The notes under the pieces were generated by a model. It made no database searches. It saw nothing but the letters and a program-made list of their open reading frames with translations, and was not told the origin of the DNA. A stretch of DNA of 64,000 nt from Isoetes taiwanensis (lineage: Eukaryota; Streptophyta; Lycopodiopsida; Isoetales; Isoetaceae): contig JAJEKV010000046.1 in the NCBI GenBank assembly GCA_021234155.1, forward strand, positions 1,196,280-1,260,279. The letters are read 5' to 3'. The translations under genes were made by a program, and so were the position numbers. Numbering within the stretch: the first letter of the stretch is position 1; each line of letters begins with the position of its first letter. Positions 10,540-21,399 of the stretch are shown here, piece by piece.

Positions 10540-12251
10540 CTAACCAGTTAGGGTTCCATCCAAGAAGCATTTGCAAAGAACGGCGGCAGATGCACTTGTA
10601 CAAGCAGTCCGTCAAGATAACAAAAAGGAAAAACTATACAAGGTATTATGCTATTTCAAGATTCTAGAAAAATAACTGGAGGTTTAAGGACACTAGTGTG
10701 AAGTGTGCAGCATGAGATTTTAGGTACACGCTTCTATGCTACATAAATATGGCCGGATGCAAACATGCAAGGGGCTTTAGTTTTAGCTCCGGCTTTGTTG
10801 GCAGCGGATGTAATGTCTAAAATGCTAGTCTGTTCATAGGAATGGGCAGGAAGAAAGGAGACTTAAACATGGCCGCTAGGAAAAGAGCAAGAAGACTTTT
10901 GAATTTAGGAGGGCTGTAAAAGGGCCAAATGCAGATAAATCTGAGGATAGAGCCAATGCTGAAAAAGATGTGAATGATGTAAGCAAGAAGAAGGGAACAG
11001 AGACTAGATTTGCTGAAGGACATGATAAGCAAGATGCAAAAATTAGTGACGTTCAGGAAAAGCAAACAAAAAAATGGGGCTGATCCTAAGGAAGAAGCAA
11101 TAAATGCAACAAAGAAGCAACAAACGAGAATTCTTCCTGGAGGGCAACGAATTCAGGTTTATCTTTGGATTCATAATGCAATTTGGGTTACTGAATAGCT
11201 TAGATGCTTATTAAAAATTCGTTGGTGCTTTGAAGCATAATTTTTGAGCTAATTGCTGAAAAATGAACATAACACAGCTAGGATGTGTAATAAATTCAGA
11301 GGTAGAGTAATAACCTAAGGGGCAGGAATATCTTGTGGCATTGCAAATATGGGTATGAACTTGTGATGTATTGGAGACCTTTGGTGTATAACCAGTGCAT
11401 CTGCTGTAAGTAACAAAAGAAAGTAAAATAAAAGGGCTATGACTAATATATGCCTAGATCTATGCATTTGGAAGCCAGCAAGAAAAGGCTTGTTATTACA
11501 AGCATGTTATGAAATATTGAGCTTAATCCATGTGTTTACATTTTGAAATAGCTTAGAATGGCTACGTTTTAGCTCTTGGATAGTTCTAATATCTGCAGAT
11601 CTAAACTGTAATATGCTGGTTGTGCATGAATAGATAACTGAAATATGTTGATTGTTTGGAGGACAAGTGCTTGACATGGTCTATGTAACATGATATGCTG
11701 AAGTTTAATTTAGATCCTTTCTTGCATAAAGTAAAGCATGGGGACTCCCCACGGGGACTCCCGAGGCCATTTGGAGATATAGCAATTTTGTGCTAATAGC
11801 TCTAATCATTTTGGTAGTCTAGAAATTACACATGTTAACATGTGTTTGACAGTGTATATGCGGGTGAACTGAAGACATAAATAGATCTTTAAATTATGGA
11901 AAAAGAAGGTAAAGGATATGGGGCCTATAAATATAATGTTAGCCAGTTGTGCAAGGTAAGGAAACTGTCATGTGCATCTATGCAAAGGCCTAAAGAAGGT
12001 TTGATATGCCATTGAAATTCTGTACATATGTGATCCCAATAAGTTCTGTAACATACTTTTGTGTTGATTCATCTTTATGGCATGGTGAAGGGGATAACCC
12101 AAGATACCTACTGCTTACCTGTTAGTAGCTTAGGCTTTTACCCTATCTAAGGCTAACTGTCCTCTGGTTCTACTGCAGGTAACCAGGTTTCTTGCTCCAT
12201 GCTTTGATGGATTGCTCTTTACATTTTCAAATTTGATGTACAAGACTTCAA
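10540..12251 (+). CDS. weak candidate exons of an unrecognised gene
   Basis: Several plus-strand pieces look exon-like. Near 10,565-10,640 the frame reads HLQRTAADALVQAVRQDNK and KKEKLYK before a GTATTA. Near 10,890-11,080 a lysine/aspartate-rich frame reads RRAVKGPNADKSEDRANAEK then KKKGTETRFAEGHDKQD. Near 11,125-11,155 QTRILPGGQRIQ ends at CAG-GTTTAT. At 12,180-12,250 a well-formed acceptor (CTACTGCAG) is followed by TRFLAPCFDGLLFTFSNLM and a donor (CAA-GTAAGC). The phases do not yet form one consistent chain and the products are unrecognised. It could be a real, intron-rich gene partly outside my reading, or chance. Confidence 0.2.
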
Positions 12252-12934
12252 GTAAGCACGTTCCAAAAAGAAAATGGGAAATATTTACATTGAATATAGT
12301 CTCTCGCTGAATGAAATTGTCAATCTTGAAACTTATGTGTTATTTAATGTTTTGAATATGGAAAATCATTTAATATTGATATCCGTGGGATACATGTGTC
12401 TACGCTTAACTTCTAGTTTAAGCCTTTCATGCATGCCAATATTAGAAACGTAAATTAATTCCAAGGTGTTATTTGAAATTGACATTATGCGCTCATTTTG
12501 ACATGTTCCAGCTTATGATGTATAATGATAAAATTAAAGTTCTTGAATCTAGTCTTGGCCTAGGTAATCTGTACTCTGTAAGTTGTCCTAGGGTCTGCTA
12601 ATTGCGTAACTTGGTATTCCCGCAAGGAGTACTAAGGATGAAAGTCTGTTATCGATTTTTAAAGGGTTTTTTTTTTTTTTTTTTTTTGAAGGACGACAAG
12701 CTTTTATTCACCAACTAAAAACTAGAGCAACATAAAATGCAAAGACAGATTATAACCCCAAAGGGACAAACCGATCCAAATGAGCACAACCACCGCCTAT
12801 GCAAAAGAATGAATCTAAAGGTAAGTATGCCGATCGAAGATTTCTTCTCTTGATCAAGAGAAGAACAATTGTAAGCCATAACAATTTTATTTTGCTTCCA
12901 TCAAGAACAATCTCATCCGCAAAGATTCACGCCC

Positions 12935-14055
12935 TTAAAGATAAAATGTTCTTCTTCTCTTCCGTGATTGACCATAAAAGCCAGCCACATGCGGTGATGA
13001 AAAGCTCAAGTTTCCAAAGTTTGGGCCAAGCATCAGATAGATAGCAAGCAAAATTTGCTGGCTAGATCGAGACGCGTCAAATAAGGTCAACAACCAAGAC
13101 CATGCCCGCCAAGCCGCCACACAAGAAAAACAATGCTCCATACTCTCAACCCTTTGTCGGCATAAAGGATGTAGATTCAAAATCCGACATCCATTTTATG
13201 GACTAACCTCGCTGACTCGAGGCATCTATGGATCACTTGCCACCACAAAACTACTACTTTGGGATCAAGCAGCCTTATCCCATACCCATATCCAAACACT
13301 TCCCCATTGTGGCTGAGGGACCTGAAGATGCCACCTATTAGATGGAGGCAGGATTTCAGAATGCAAAAGCAATTTATACATAGAAGACACAAACCGCCCT
13401 GGCTGGATACCCTGATGGCAGGACCAGAATCTTGTGGCAACAATGCAGCAATATGATTCCAGATTACTCTATCCCATCTGTACAACAAGAACTTTGTTCT
13501 AAATGCTTCCCATGACATGAGATGACCAGACTCATACCAAGCTGCAATAGTGCTTATACCAGCTGCTATCCATCGTCATTGTGTCTTTGGATGAACAACC
13601 TCATTTAGAGGCACATTCTCTGGAGTGTCCTGCAAAGGAATCCACCAGCATGGAGTGGACAACTGAAGACATGCCTCAGGATTAACATGGAAAAGAGACC
13701 TGACAGTGTCCCAAGCAGCAAGCAACCCCTTTAGAAAGGGAGAAGCATTAGGATACGGATGCATATGATAAAGCAAAGCCCAAGGAAGGAGGGGCTTAAT
13801 GGTGGCCTTATGAAATGGGAGACAATGCTGAATCGACTGCACCAACAACCTCAGACCAGGAGAATCATCCTTACCAATGAAAATCCTCCAAATAAACTTT
13901 GATATCATCACCTTGCTTTGGAGGTGAAAATCCAACATACCAAGACCACCAGCTGCCTTAGGCCTAATGCATTTCGCCCAAGCTACCTTGACCACCGCTC
14001 CTAACTCATTTTCACCCCAAATAAAATTTCTGACGATATGCACAATCTCCTCCAT
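12935..14055 (-). pseudogene. family B LINE thumb and zinc-binding C-terminus
   Basis: Minus strand 14055-13576 reads IVHIVRNFIWGENELG, then KVAWAKCIRPKAAGGLGMLD and FHLQSKVMISKFIWRIF. This is the typical post-RT region of plant L1 ORF2 (FIWG, V.W...C.PK..GGLG). Further on, 13518-13177 gives FRTKFLLYRWDRVIWNHI and LDPKVVVLWWQVIHRCLES, then RLVHKMDVGF. After a frameshift, 13180-12935 reads LHPLCRQRVESMEHCFSCV, the zf-RVT pattern C...E...H.F..C, and AWRAWSWLLTLF. The gaps between the three frames are small, so this was one continuous domain. Stops show it is inactive. Confidence 0.85.
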
Positions 14056-14150
14056 CTTACATTGGAGCTAATAGAGCGCACGCCATGTAGACATGAGTAT
14101 TACTAAGAACACATTTAGCCACAAGATTCTACCGAATGGACAAGGTTTAG

Positions 14151-15128
14151 TCAGATTCCACCAAAACAAGTGCTTCGCAACCCACTAATGATTTCATCCC
14201 AAGCATCTGGAAGTAGACGCGAATTCCAACCGATACCAAGCGCCTTTGTGGTATTGCCATGCGTAAGAATCTTCCATGGATAGTCCAAAATACGGGAGGG
14301 ATGGGACCGCCCAACGCCCACAAAGTCGTACATTTTTGCCACCCTACAAGAACTCCCCGATGCTAAGGAGAATGTGTCTAATAATAGCTTAGCATCACGA
14401 AGATTCTCAAAATTTCTAATTAGGAACAAAAAGTGTCATCGGCATATTGGTTACATACCTCTTGAGAACCATCGCCCATTGGGAGGCCTTGAATAACGCC
14501 CATCTTGGGTAGCCACAGAGAAGAGCCGATAATACTTGCCCCAATTGTGAAAAAGCAAGGGTGCTAAGGGACAACCTTGCCGTCAATTCCTCTACCCACT
14601 ACAAAAATATCGATGGCTCGCCTCGAAAAGGACACTAGATCCGGGCCGATGTATGGAGCTTCATGACATTCTTTGTGAATGACTCCCCAAACCCAAGTGC
14701 AAGAAGACACTTCTCCAAGATCCCAATCAACACTATCGTAAGCTTTAGCAAAATCAAGCTTAAGATACATCGCTTCTATGGCCCCAGAATCCCGCCCAAT
14801 ATATTCCTTCATATGCGTGACCATGTTGTTGAGAATACAACGATGAGGAGAAAGCCGATTGTGTTGACGAGATAAAGCGCCGCCTAAGATGTCTCCGGAC
14901 TCTTTCAGCCAATGTCTTAGCAAAGATCTTGTACACGAGGAAAGCAATGTAATAGGTCGCCACGGAAATAGTCTTGGGTTCCTTGCTCTTCTGAATGAGA
15001 GAGATACAACCCAGATTCAAAATCTTATCAAGGCTCCTAAATCTTTGAAACTCACAAAAGGCATCATATATGTCATCCTCCAACCAGTCCCAAAGACTTC
15101 TGAAAGAATTCAATAGGAAAGCCATCAA
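14151..15128 (-). pseudogene. family B LINE reverse transcriptase core
   Basis: Minus strand 15128-14760 gives LNLGCISLIQKSKEPKTIS (fingers), LVYKIFAKTLAERVRRHL and FISSTQSAFSS. Overlapping frame 14947-14564 gives YLKLDFAKAYDSVDWDLGE, motif A with the catalytic Asp. Near 14,450 the minus strand reads NQYADDTFC, motif C with both catalytic Asp residues. Frame 14429-14151 then gives FENLRDAKLLLDTFSLAS and YPWKILTHGNTTKALGIGW. Motif B is disrupted. At least four frameshifts are needed to join the parts. Upstream, 15542-15324 carries FKDRDRCTRFFFAATRRRK, the linker between endonuclease and RT. Confidence 0.85.
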
Positions 15129-15573
15129 GACCGGGGCATTTGTCCCTTTTCAAGAGAGCCGCAAATGCTTAAGTCCTTCTTCACGATATTGAACTCAAGA
15201 AGCAACCTCTGCTCTTCAGAAACAATGCGACGACCTTAGTCAACACGGCCAATTGCATGTCCTTCCGAAGGGCAATGGGTGTCGATGCAAAGAAAGAAGA
15301 AAAAGTGATGATGAAGATATCGCTTAAGATTCACCGGACGGAGATAAGAGCTTATCCGGCAACACCAAAGAATGTATAGAAGTGGCGAGTTTCCTTCTTC
15401 TTGTAGCCGCAAAAAAGAACCGGGTACATCTATCTCTGTCCTTGAACCACTGCAATGGGATAGACAATTGTCCTATGCCATTGATGTACAAGAGGAGTAG
15501 GATCACAAAAAAGGGTAGGAAAATTTCTCCCTTCTCAAGCATGTAAAGGTATTAGGGGTGTTGGTTAGAGGAC

Positions 15574-16316
15574 TGTCAAGACCTACAAAAAGTAAGGTCG
15601 ATTGTGCTACCTAGAACTCCCAGAGTTCCCCTCAACCTTGAGTTCCCAGAACTCCACACGCACAATTGCACTAACCCCTAGGATTAGTTTGAAGCCCAGC
15701 TTCAATAGTTCTTATCAAAAGAACTAATACTGCTACTGCAGTATTGCTCAACACTAGAGCAAGAACGCAAACAATGGATAATTCTAAAGCAACACAAAAA
15801 GCTTGTGGAATAATCCCAATATGGTCAAAACTTTAGACTGAAAGCACAAAATTAAAATCCCGCCAAGCTGCTCCAAGAGAAAAAGATTCCTCCAAAACGC
15901 ATCCTAAACTCTTTTATAGAGACACTAAGGCTAAGATTACCCTGAGAAAAAGCAGTGGGCCTTTGTCTCACTCAAAATAGTCCATCTAATTTCCTGATCT
16001 GGGCCTTTTCTCCAAATTCGGCCGACTTGTATCAGGTCGCGATGAACACAAGGAATTTTTCCTTTTAAAACTCAAGGCCAATCGGGTGTTGCCACCTCAA
16101 CCCCCTCAACCCAATGGTTAAGTGATTTTTAAAGGTCCTTTAACATTTAATTAAATGTTCACTTTAACATACGAAACTTGCGCCACAATAAATTAACCAA
16201 GAATGCCCCTAGGCAGTTTCCCACCCTTGGAATGTTCCCAGGCCACCCAGTGGCACTTCCAGGGTCAATTTCCCATCCCAAAGCCTGCAAGCACGACTTG
16301 CCCTTAGACTGTAACA
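15574..16316 (-). repeat. gypsy 3' LTR (left)
   Basis: 743 bp, beginning TGTCAAGACCTACAAAAAGT on the plus strand and ending GTAACA. It aligns along its length with 21400-22182. It is the 3' LTR because the element reads on the minus strand. Confidence 0.92.
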
Positions 16317-16345
16317 GTTTCCTTCCCTCCTCTTAGGAACTTGTC
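16317..16345 (-). other. gypsy polypurine tract
   Basis: Immediately inside the left LTR the minus strand reads AAGAGGAGGGAAGGAAAC directly before the LTR start. This is the purine tract that primes plus-strand DNA synthesis, and it supports the LTR boundary. Confidence 0.8.
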
Positions 16346-18092
16346 CTCAAGGTCTAGAGTTTTAAATGAGAAAAACGTTGCACAAACTCATCCGTCTCCC
16401 AAGTGGCATCCGCGGGAGACTGGCCTCACCACAAGACCAGATATTCACGAATATCTACTGCGTAACTATCGAACACGAGTATCTAGAATCCGTTCGGGTG
16501 TTATGGCGGAGTTCAACACTAGCAGTATACTCTCAGGACTAACAACATTGTCTGTATCTAGTATAGCTCGCTTAACCTGGCTTACATGAAATACATGATG
16601 GATCCCAATATCCTGCGGTAACGCCAACTCATGTGCTGTGGTACCTAATCTTTTAACAATCTTAAAAGGTCCATCATCCTCGTCCTTTAACCAATGCTTT
16701 AAGGGTGTTGATTCGTAATAAGGAAGGATACACAATCCTCAAAAACACACAGTCACCCTCCTCATAGGTAACATCACATCTACGCTTATTAGCATAAACT
16801 TGAGTGCGATCTTGCGCTCTATGCAAGTTTTGTCGACATTGACGCAAAATTGCATTAATGTCATCCAACATATTCACGATAGTATCCATCTTTAGATACT
16901 TATGCATACCGGCATAAGTTCTGGGATTTTGCCCCATCATAGCGACAAAGGGAGTCATCTTAATCCCCATATGATGGCTGTTGTTAAATGCAAACTCTAG
17001 GTAAGGCAAATACTCCTCCCAACGAGTTTGACGTTCATGGAAAAAACTTCTCAATATATTCTCCAAGCACGGTTTGGCCATCCATTTGTGGGTGGTTACC
17101 ACTACTCATTCTCAATCGCACCTTGAGACCTTTCATAAGGTCCCAAAAGTGACCCGTAAACTTGGTATACCTGTCACTTATGATAGATAAGACAACCCAA
17201 AAATAGGGAAAACATATCTCACATATGCAGTTCCTACATCTGGACTGGTAGCATCTCCCTTTAAGGCCATAAATTTGGCGTACTTAGTTAGACAATCAGC
17301 AATTACCCATACATGAGTGTTTTGTCTTGTGGATCTAGGCAAAGCGACTATAAAGTCCATACTTATACACTCCCATCTTTGCAATGGTATAGGTAAAGGT
17401 TGCAATAGTCCCAGATACGACCATGGTCAGCTTTAATAGCTTGACATGTCGAACAATGTGAAACCAAGTCCCTGACTCGTTCCTTCATGTCTGGCCAATA
17501 GTAGTGGCGCTTGACCAACTCATAGGCCCGGGGGATTCACACAGAAGACCCGTATAAACCTAGTGAGTGTGTGGAAGGGGGTTTTTTCTCGATGTTTTCG
17601 TACGTATACTAGGGGTTTAAATCCCCCTCTTACTGACATTCTAGTGTATTTTCTCCACGGAAGGGGTGTTTTTCCAACACTTTTGCGTACGTATATAGGG
17701 GCGTTTCTTCTTACCTTAAGCACGCAGGTGGCATATGCTCATGTGATAAAGGTGAATCCCCCGGGCTCATAGGTCTTCCACTCACCTCCATCCCCAGCTT
17801 GTGGGGTTTCATGATGGTCACGCAATATCAATTCTCGAAGATTAGCATGCAATGGTACATAAATCCTTGCTTTATAAAAGTACAACCCATCTTGTTCAGT
17901 CCACCAATCCCCAGATTTGGTTACTGCGGGTTGTTGCTTATCTTCTTGATATGCCTCTTCAATCCTTTGTAAGAGATCATTCTTCCCTTCCATCAAAGTA
18001 TTCAAATGCTTAATCCTGGATAAGGCATCCGCAACTGGATTATTCTTTCGGAGTATGCTCAATACTAAAATGGAACTCATGCAAAAAGTCAA
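16341..18092 (-). pseudogene. gypsy integrase with C-terminal chromodomain, interrupted by MITE
   Basis: Minus strand 18092-17770 holds NPVADALSRIKHL (end of RNase H/connection) and LRELILRDHHETPQAGD (start of the HHCC zinc finger). A 239-bp MITE (17527-17765) interrupts it. Beyond the MITE, YELVKRHYYWPDMKERV and HCSTCQAIKAD complete the zinc finger. The core follows: WECISMDFIVALPRSTR (first catalytic Asp), SDRYTKFTGHFWDLM (second Asp), NHPQMDGQT (catalytic-Glu region) and WEEYLPYLEFAFNNSHH. The C-terminal domain gives DDGPFKIVKRLGTTAHELAL and HHVFHVSQVK. Last, near 16,460-16,360, EYLVLW, a stop, then SPADATWETDEFVQRF matches the chromodomain pattern YLVKWKG..ATWE. Several frameshifts inactivate it. 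Chromodomains steer integration toward marked chromatin in this clade (established knowledge). Confidence 0.88.
17527..17765. mobile_element. 239-bp MITE with 14-bp TIRs and 8-bp TSD
   Basis: Perfect terminal inverted repeats CCCGGGGGATTCAC and GTGAATCCCCCGGG are flanked on both sides by CTCATAGG (17519-17526 and 17766-17773). Removing the element and one target copy restores the integrase reading W-K-T-Y-E-L-V-K, so the borders are exact. The inside holds two diverged direct repeats of about 45 bp (from about 17,573 and 17,659), each with GGAAGGGG, a T-rich stretch, TACGTATA and AGGGG. It has no transposase. The 8-bp target duplication is the size typical of hAT elements, but the terminal sequence is not a clear hAT end; a 6-bp duplication with 15-bp TIRs reads equally well. 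Confidence 0.9.
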
Positions 18093-19383
18093 GCCACCTA
18101 GCTTGCCTAGGGCTAATTTCAGCTTGGCTTTGCAAGAATCTCAAAGGCTTATGGTCAGTATATACCACAAACTTGCGCGGCTTTTTACTGGTACCACATC
18201 TCAAGTAGTGCCGCCATGTCTTCAATGCATGAACTATAGCCAATAGTTCTTGCTCATATGTTGCATAATTCCATTCCGCTTGATTAAGCTTATGGCTTTC
18301 ATATGCAATAACACGATCTTGTTGCATAAGCACAGCTCCCAGAGCTTGCCCACAAGCATCCGTGTATACCTCAAACAATGAGTCGTTTGAGGTATACACG
18401 GATGCTTGTGGGCAAGCTCTGGGTGCTGGACAACTCACCAAAAGACTTTTGATCCTTTCAAAGGTCTCTTGTTGAGCTTGATCCCACACATACTCTTGAT
18501 CTTTTCTTAAAAGATCGGTGAGCGGGGCTACTACCTTAGAAAACTTAGGCACAAATTTTTGGTAGTAGGTAGCCAACCCAAGAAAACTTCTCAACTCATG
18601 AACATTCTCAGGTTGAATCCATTCTTGTACTGCTCGTACTTTGCTAGGGTCCGGAGACACTGCCTTCCCCCACATGATGTAACCTAAATAAGCAACCCTT
18701 TGCTTGAGGAAATCACATTTAGAAATTTGGGCATACAACTTATTGGCTCGCAACACTTTAAGCACTTGCTCTAGATGCTGAAAGTGTTCTTCCAATGAGT
18801 TCGAGTATACACGTATATCATCCAAGAATACTTCAACTGATTTGTCTAAATAATCAGCGAATACTCGATTCATCAATCTCATGAACGTAGCCGGCGCATT
18901 GGTGAGACCAAACAACATGACTAAGAACTCATAGTGGCCTTGATGAGTTCGAAAGGCAGTCTTCGGTTTGTCACCCTCACAGACTTTAATGTGATGATAT
19001 CCACTCCTTAGATCAATTTTGGTGAACCAAGTTGCACCACCCAAACGATCTAAGATATCATCAATCTGTGGTAAAGGATATCTATCCTTAATTATTGCTT
19101 TGTTAAGAGAACAATAATCTATGCATATGCACATGGTTTCATCTTTCTTCTTAACTAGCAGTATTGGAGCTGCAAAAGGAGACTTATTTGGTTGGATAAA
19201 CCTCTTTTCAAGCAATTCCTTAACTTGCTTTTTTACTTCCTCTAACTCAAGAGGACTCAAGCTGTAAGGTGCTCTTGCCATTAGTTTAGTTCCGGGCTCA
19301 AGATCAATCTCATGCTCCACTCCCCCTGACGGTGGTGGTCCTATCGGCAACTCCTCGAGATACACATCCTTGTATCTTTCCAA
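18040..19383 (-). CDS. gypsy reverse transcriptase-RNase H, open 447 codons
   Basis: The longest open frame of the window, part of the pol polyprotein (its first Met is internal). RT motifs in order: KRFIQPNKSPFAAPILLVKK, IDYCSLNKAIIKDRYPLP, FTKIDLRSGYHHIKV (motif A, catalytic Asp), FLVMLFGLTNAPATFMRLM (motif B) and VEVFLDDIRVYS (motif C, both Asp kept; family usual FLDDILVYS). The connection domain has VRAVQEWIQPENVHELRSFL and LGLATYYQKFVPKF. RNase H starts FEVYTDACGQALGAVLM (first acidic residue), then YATYEQELLAIVHALKTW and FVVYTDHKPLRFL. The stretch just before RNase H is replaced by an inverted copy of the next bases (see the fold-back at 18338-18423). The frame stays open across it. Confidence 0.92.
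   Translation of the reverse strand: MERYKDVYLEELPIGPPPSGGVEHEIDLEPGTKLMARAPYSLSPLELEEVKKQVKELLEKRFIQPNKSPFAAPILLVKKKDETMCICIDYCSLNKAIIKDRYPLPQIDDILDRLGGATWFTKIDLRSGYHHIKVCEGDKPKTAFRTHQGHYEFLVMLFGLTNAPATFMRLMNRVFADYLDKSVEVFLDDIRVYSNSLEEHFQHLEQVLKVLRANKLYAQISKCDFLKQRVAYLGYIMWGKAVSPDPSKVRAVQEWIQPENVHELRSFLGLATYYQKFVPKFSKVVAPLTDLLRKDQEYVWDQAQQETFERIKSLLVSCPAPRACPQASVYTSNDSLFEVYTDACGQALGAVLMQQDRVIAYESHKLNQAEWNYATYEQELLAIVHALKTWRHYLRCGTSKKPRKFVVYTDHKPLRFLQSQAEISPRQARWLDFLHEFHFSIEHTPKE
18338..18423. repeat. perfect 39-bp inverted repeat with 8-bp loop
   Basis: 18338-18376 is the exact reverse complement of 18385-18423, separated by AATGAGTC. The right arm belongs to the normal RNase H coding sequence (FEVYTDACGQALG on the minus strand); the left arm is a back-copy that replaced the usual linker residues without breaking the frame. 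This is what a template switch onto the newly made strand would leave. Confidence 0.95.
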
Positions 19384-19605
19384 AAGACAAGTAATTTAGG
19401 ATGAAGTTGGGAACTTACCTCCGGTTGCTCAACAAGTGAATTGCAAGTTTTTACACATATATCATCATTATATACATATAACCCAAAAACTTGATTTTTG
19501 TTCACTCTAAAAGCCTTTATATACTAACAGACTTAGAGTCCTCTAACTCAAAAGTTAATACATGGGATTCTCAATCAATGAGCAGACATGCAGTTTAAAA
19601 CCACT

Positions 19606-20110
19606 TTATCCCAAAGTGACATCATAACATTTTAAATTGATCAAATCAACATCAATTTTAAACTGTACTGCTCTAGATGAACTTCTATCTTGAAGTATCA
19701 AGTCCACGCCTTGCGCTTGTTGATCCCCATGCTGAACTTGAGGCTCCGCCTCTCCTTCAACCACATATGGAGTCACCCTCATCAGCTCAAGGCCTAGCTC
19801 CCTTACTAAGTCTGCAGACGAAAAATTGTCAGTGCTCGCAGAATCAATAAGAACAATCACATTCTTTTCCTTGATTCTACCTAGAACAGGAATAACTTTA
19901 CCAAAGAAAACTTTAGAAGAAACAATTACCATGCTTTCTTCCCTCGCGATAGCCGACAGCATCTTTATGCCCTCACCATCCGATGATGCCTTGGAAGTTG
20001 TAACCACCATTTTCTTTGGCTTTTGTGGCTTAGGACATTCCCTCGCGTAATAACCCATGCCCTGGCAGTTATAACACTTTATAGCTGCCTTTTTCTCGCC
20101 AGAAACTTTA
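19606..20110 (-). pseudogene. gypsy CCHC knuckle and aspartic protease
   Basis: The minus strand reads KCYNCQGMGYYARECPKPQ near 20,085-20,030, a retroviral zinc knuckle (CX2CX4HX4C) in which the His is Tyr. Then, past a Lys/Ser linker, it reads GKVIPVLGRIKEKNVIVLID and SASTDNFSSADLVRELGLEL, the retropepsin motif where the usual D-S/T-G is D-S-A. The frame continues to a stop at 19,606, before RT begins at 19,383. The protease would cut the polyprotein; loss of the motif Gly and of the knuckle His suggests that neither works. The stop between protease and RT also breaks pol. Confidence 0.85.
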
Positions 20111-20119
20111 GACTACCCC

Positions 20120-21371
20120 GCAGCGTTTTTGTTTGACTGATTCCATTTTCTTTTCTTAGCAGATAATGCTCCATCCACAGAATTTTCCATTCATTTTGAC
20201 TTCCAATCAATACTTTTCTTGGCCTTTTGAGTTTCCTCATGACCAACTAACTTTCTTGCAAGTTCAACTGCTTCCTCGAAGCCTTTGGGTCCCGCTTGCA
20301 AGAGGTGTGTCTTAATACTAATTTCCTTTAGACTGTTCACAAAGTGGTCTACCTTCATCTGTGGGGTAAGGTCGGGAAGTCTCGCAAACAACCCGCAGAG
20401 CTTACTAACATAGTCTTGTAAAGTAAGCGCATGACAACTATCAAAATGAGGCGTGTACTCATCTTTAAATCGTTTACAAAAATCGGTCCAAGGGTCTTAC
20501 CCTGTCAGTGTGGATTTCCCACCATGAAGCAGCAACACCTTTTAGCTTAAGAGAAGCGTGCAATACCTTTGTGGTATCGCTTTTCTTAGTAGCCGCATAA
20601 TATAACTTCATGCGACTGAACTAGAGCATAGCATCCTCTGGCGTACGAGTTCCATCAAATTCTGGCGTCTTCATCTTCTCGAAAGCCTTGATCTCCTCCT
20701 CAGAAAGTCCATTCAAAGTCTCTTCAGAAGACTCACCAACAACTGGGTTTGCTGTATTTGGCACAGTGCGACCAACTCCAGGTTGTGCACTCGTGCCCGC
20801 TCGTCCCTTAGCAGTACCTCGTACTACTTGGGTTATAGTGTTGTTTCCAATCACTTCTAGAATTTTGCATGAACCGTTCAAAGCACTCCTTTAAGCATTG
20901 CTCTTGGGCAGCACTCTCAATAATCCACTGGTTCATTTGCCTTTGCATGTTATCCAGGGTTTTAGCAATCAGAGATTCTTCATTCTGGGAACCCCCTTAT
21001 GTAGCAGTAACTATTATTGCAGTCGTCAGTATTGGTGTTATAGGAGTACTGCTCTCAGAGCCTACTCCACTAGTAACAACACCTTCCCTACTAGCTGCTA
21101 GGCCTCTTTATGGAACTGAAATACCCCCAGGGCGTTCGGGTCTAGTAGTAGGCTGTACACTAATTGTAGTTACCATATGTACCGGACTAATTGGAGTTAT
21201 AGGAGGTACTGGTAGCTCTATACTGGGTTGTGCCTATAGTAATGCCTCAAAGTCAAATACATGCAGATCCTCCAGGTGGATATCCCGGGGTGCTGGTACT
21301 ATACCATCAGTCAACGCTACAACTGGCAGCCCATCTATTGGTTGTGCGATACCTTGCGTTGGATCAGCCAT
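20120..21371 (-). pseudogene. gypsy gag
   Basis: The minus-strand ATG at 21371 starts MADPTQGIAQPIDGLPVV and reaches a stop about 45 codons later. Gag continues with TPEFDGTRTPEDAML (20881-20621), then after a frameshift the WW-type helix region near 20,540 (SWWEIHTDR), and ARLPDLTPQMKVDHFVNSL with FEEAVELARKLVGHEETQ (20391-20191). This is the retrotransposon gag domain seen in plant gypsy elements; it forms the virus-like particle in the cytoplasm. At least three breaks inactivate it. It leads into the zinc knuckle at 20,085. Confidence 0.82.
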
Positions 21372-21376
21372 GGCTC

Positions 21377-21399
21377 AAAACCATGCTTTGATACTAAGT
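21377..21399 (-). other. gypsy primer-binding-like site
   Basis: On the minus strand, immediately after the right LTR (ending CTTGACA), the sequence is ACTTAGTATCAAAGCATGG. It resembles the initiator-tRNA-Met primer site common in plant LTR elements (TGGTATCAGAGC) with a few differences. Confidence 0.65.

Larger units (their letters stand above)
12661..15545 (-). mobile_element. L1-type LINE (family B), 5'-truncated, dead
   Basis: The plus strand starts with a T run at about 12,667-12,687 followed by GAAGGACGACAAGCTTTTAT, which is the complement of a poly-A tail and conserved 3' end. An almost identical terminal sequence occurs at 47,480 (TTTTGAAGGACGCGAGGCTC). On the minus strand the body contains the RT linker, RT, thumb and a zinc-binding (zf-RVT) C-terminus. 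The 5' end is lost near 15,545, about 30 bp from the gypsy element's left edge, so that insertion may have cut it off; no continuation was recognised beyond 22,187. Multiple stops and frameshifts break the ORF. A second copy lies at 23,890-24,780 (plus) and a short one at 47,480-47,980 (minus). Confidence 0.85.

Noticed and set aside
17520-17772. Open frames of about 68 codons on both strands in the MITE
   Set aside because: They follow from the inverted and direct repeats of the MITE and contain no transposase motif.
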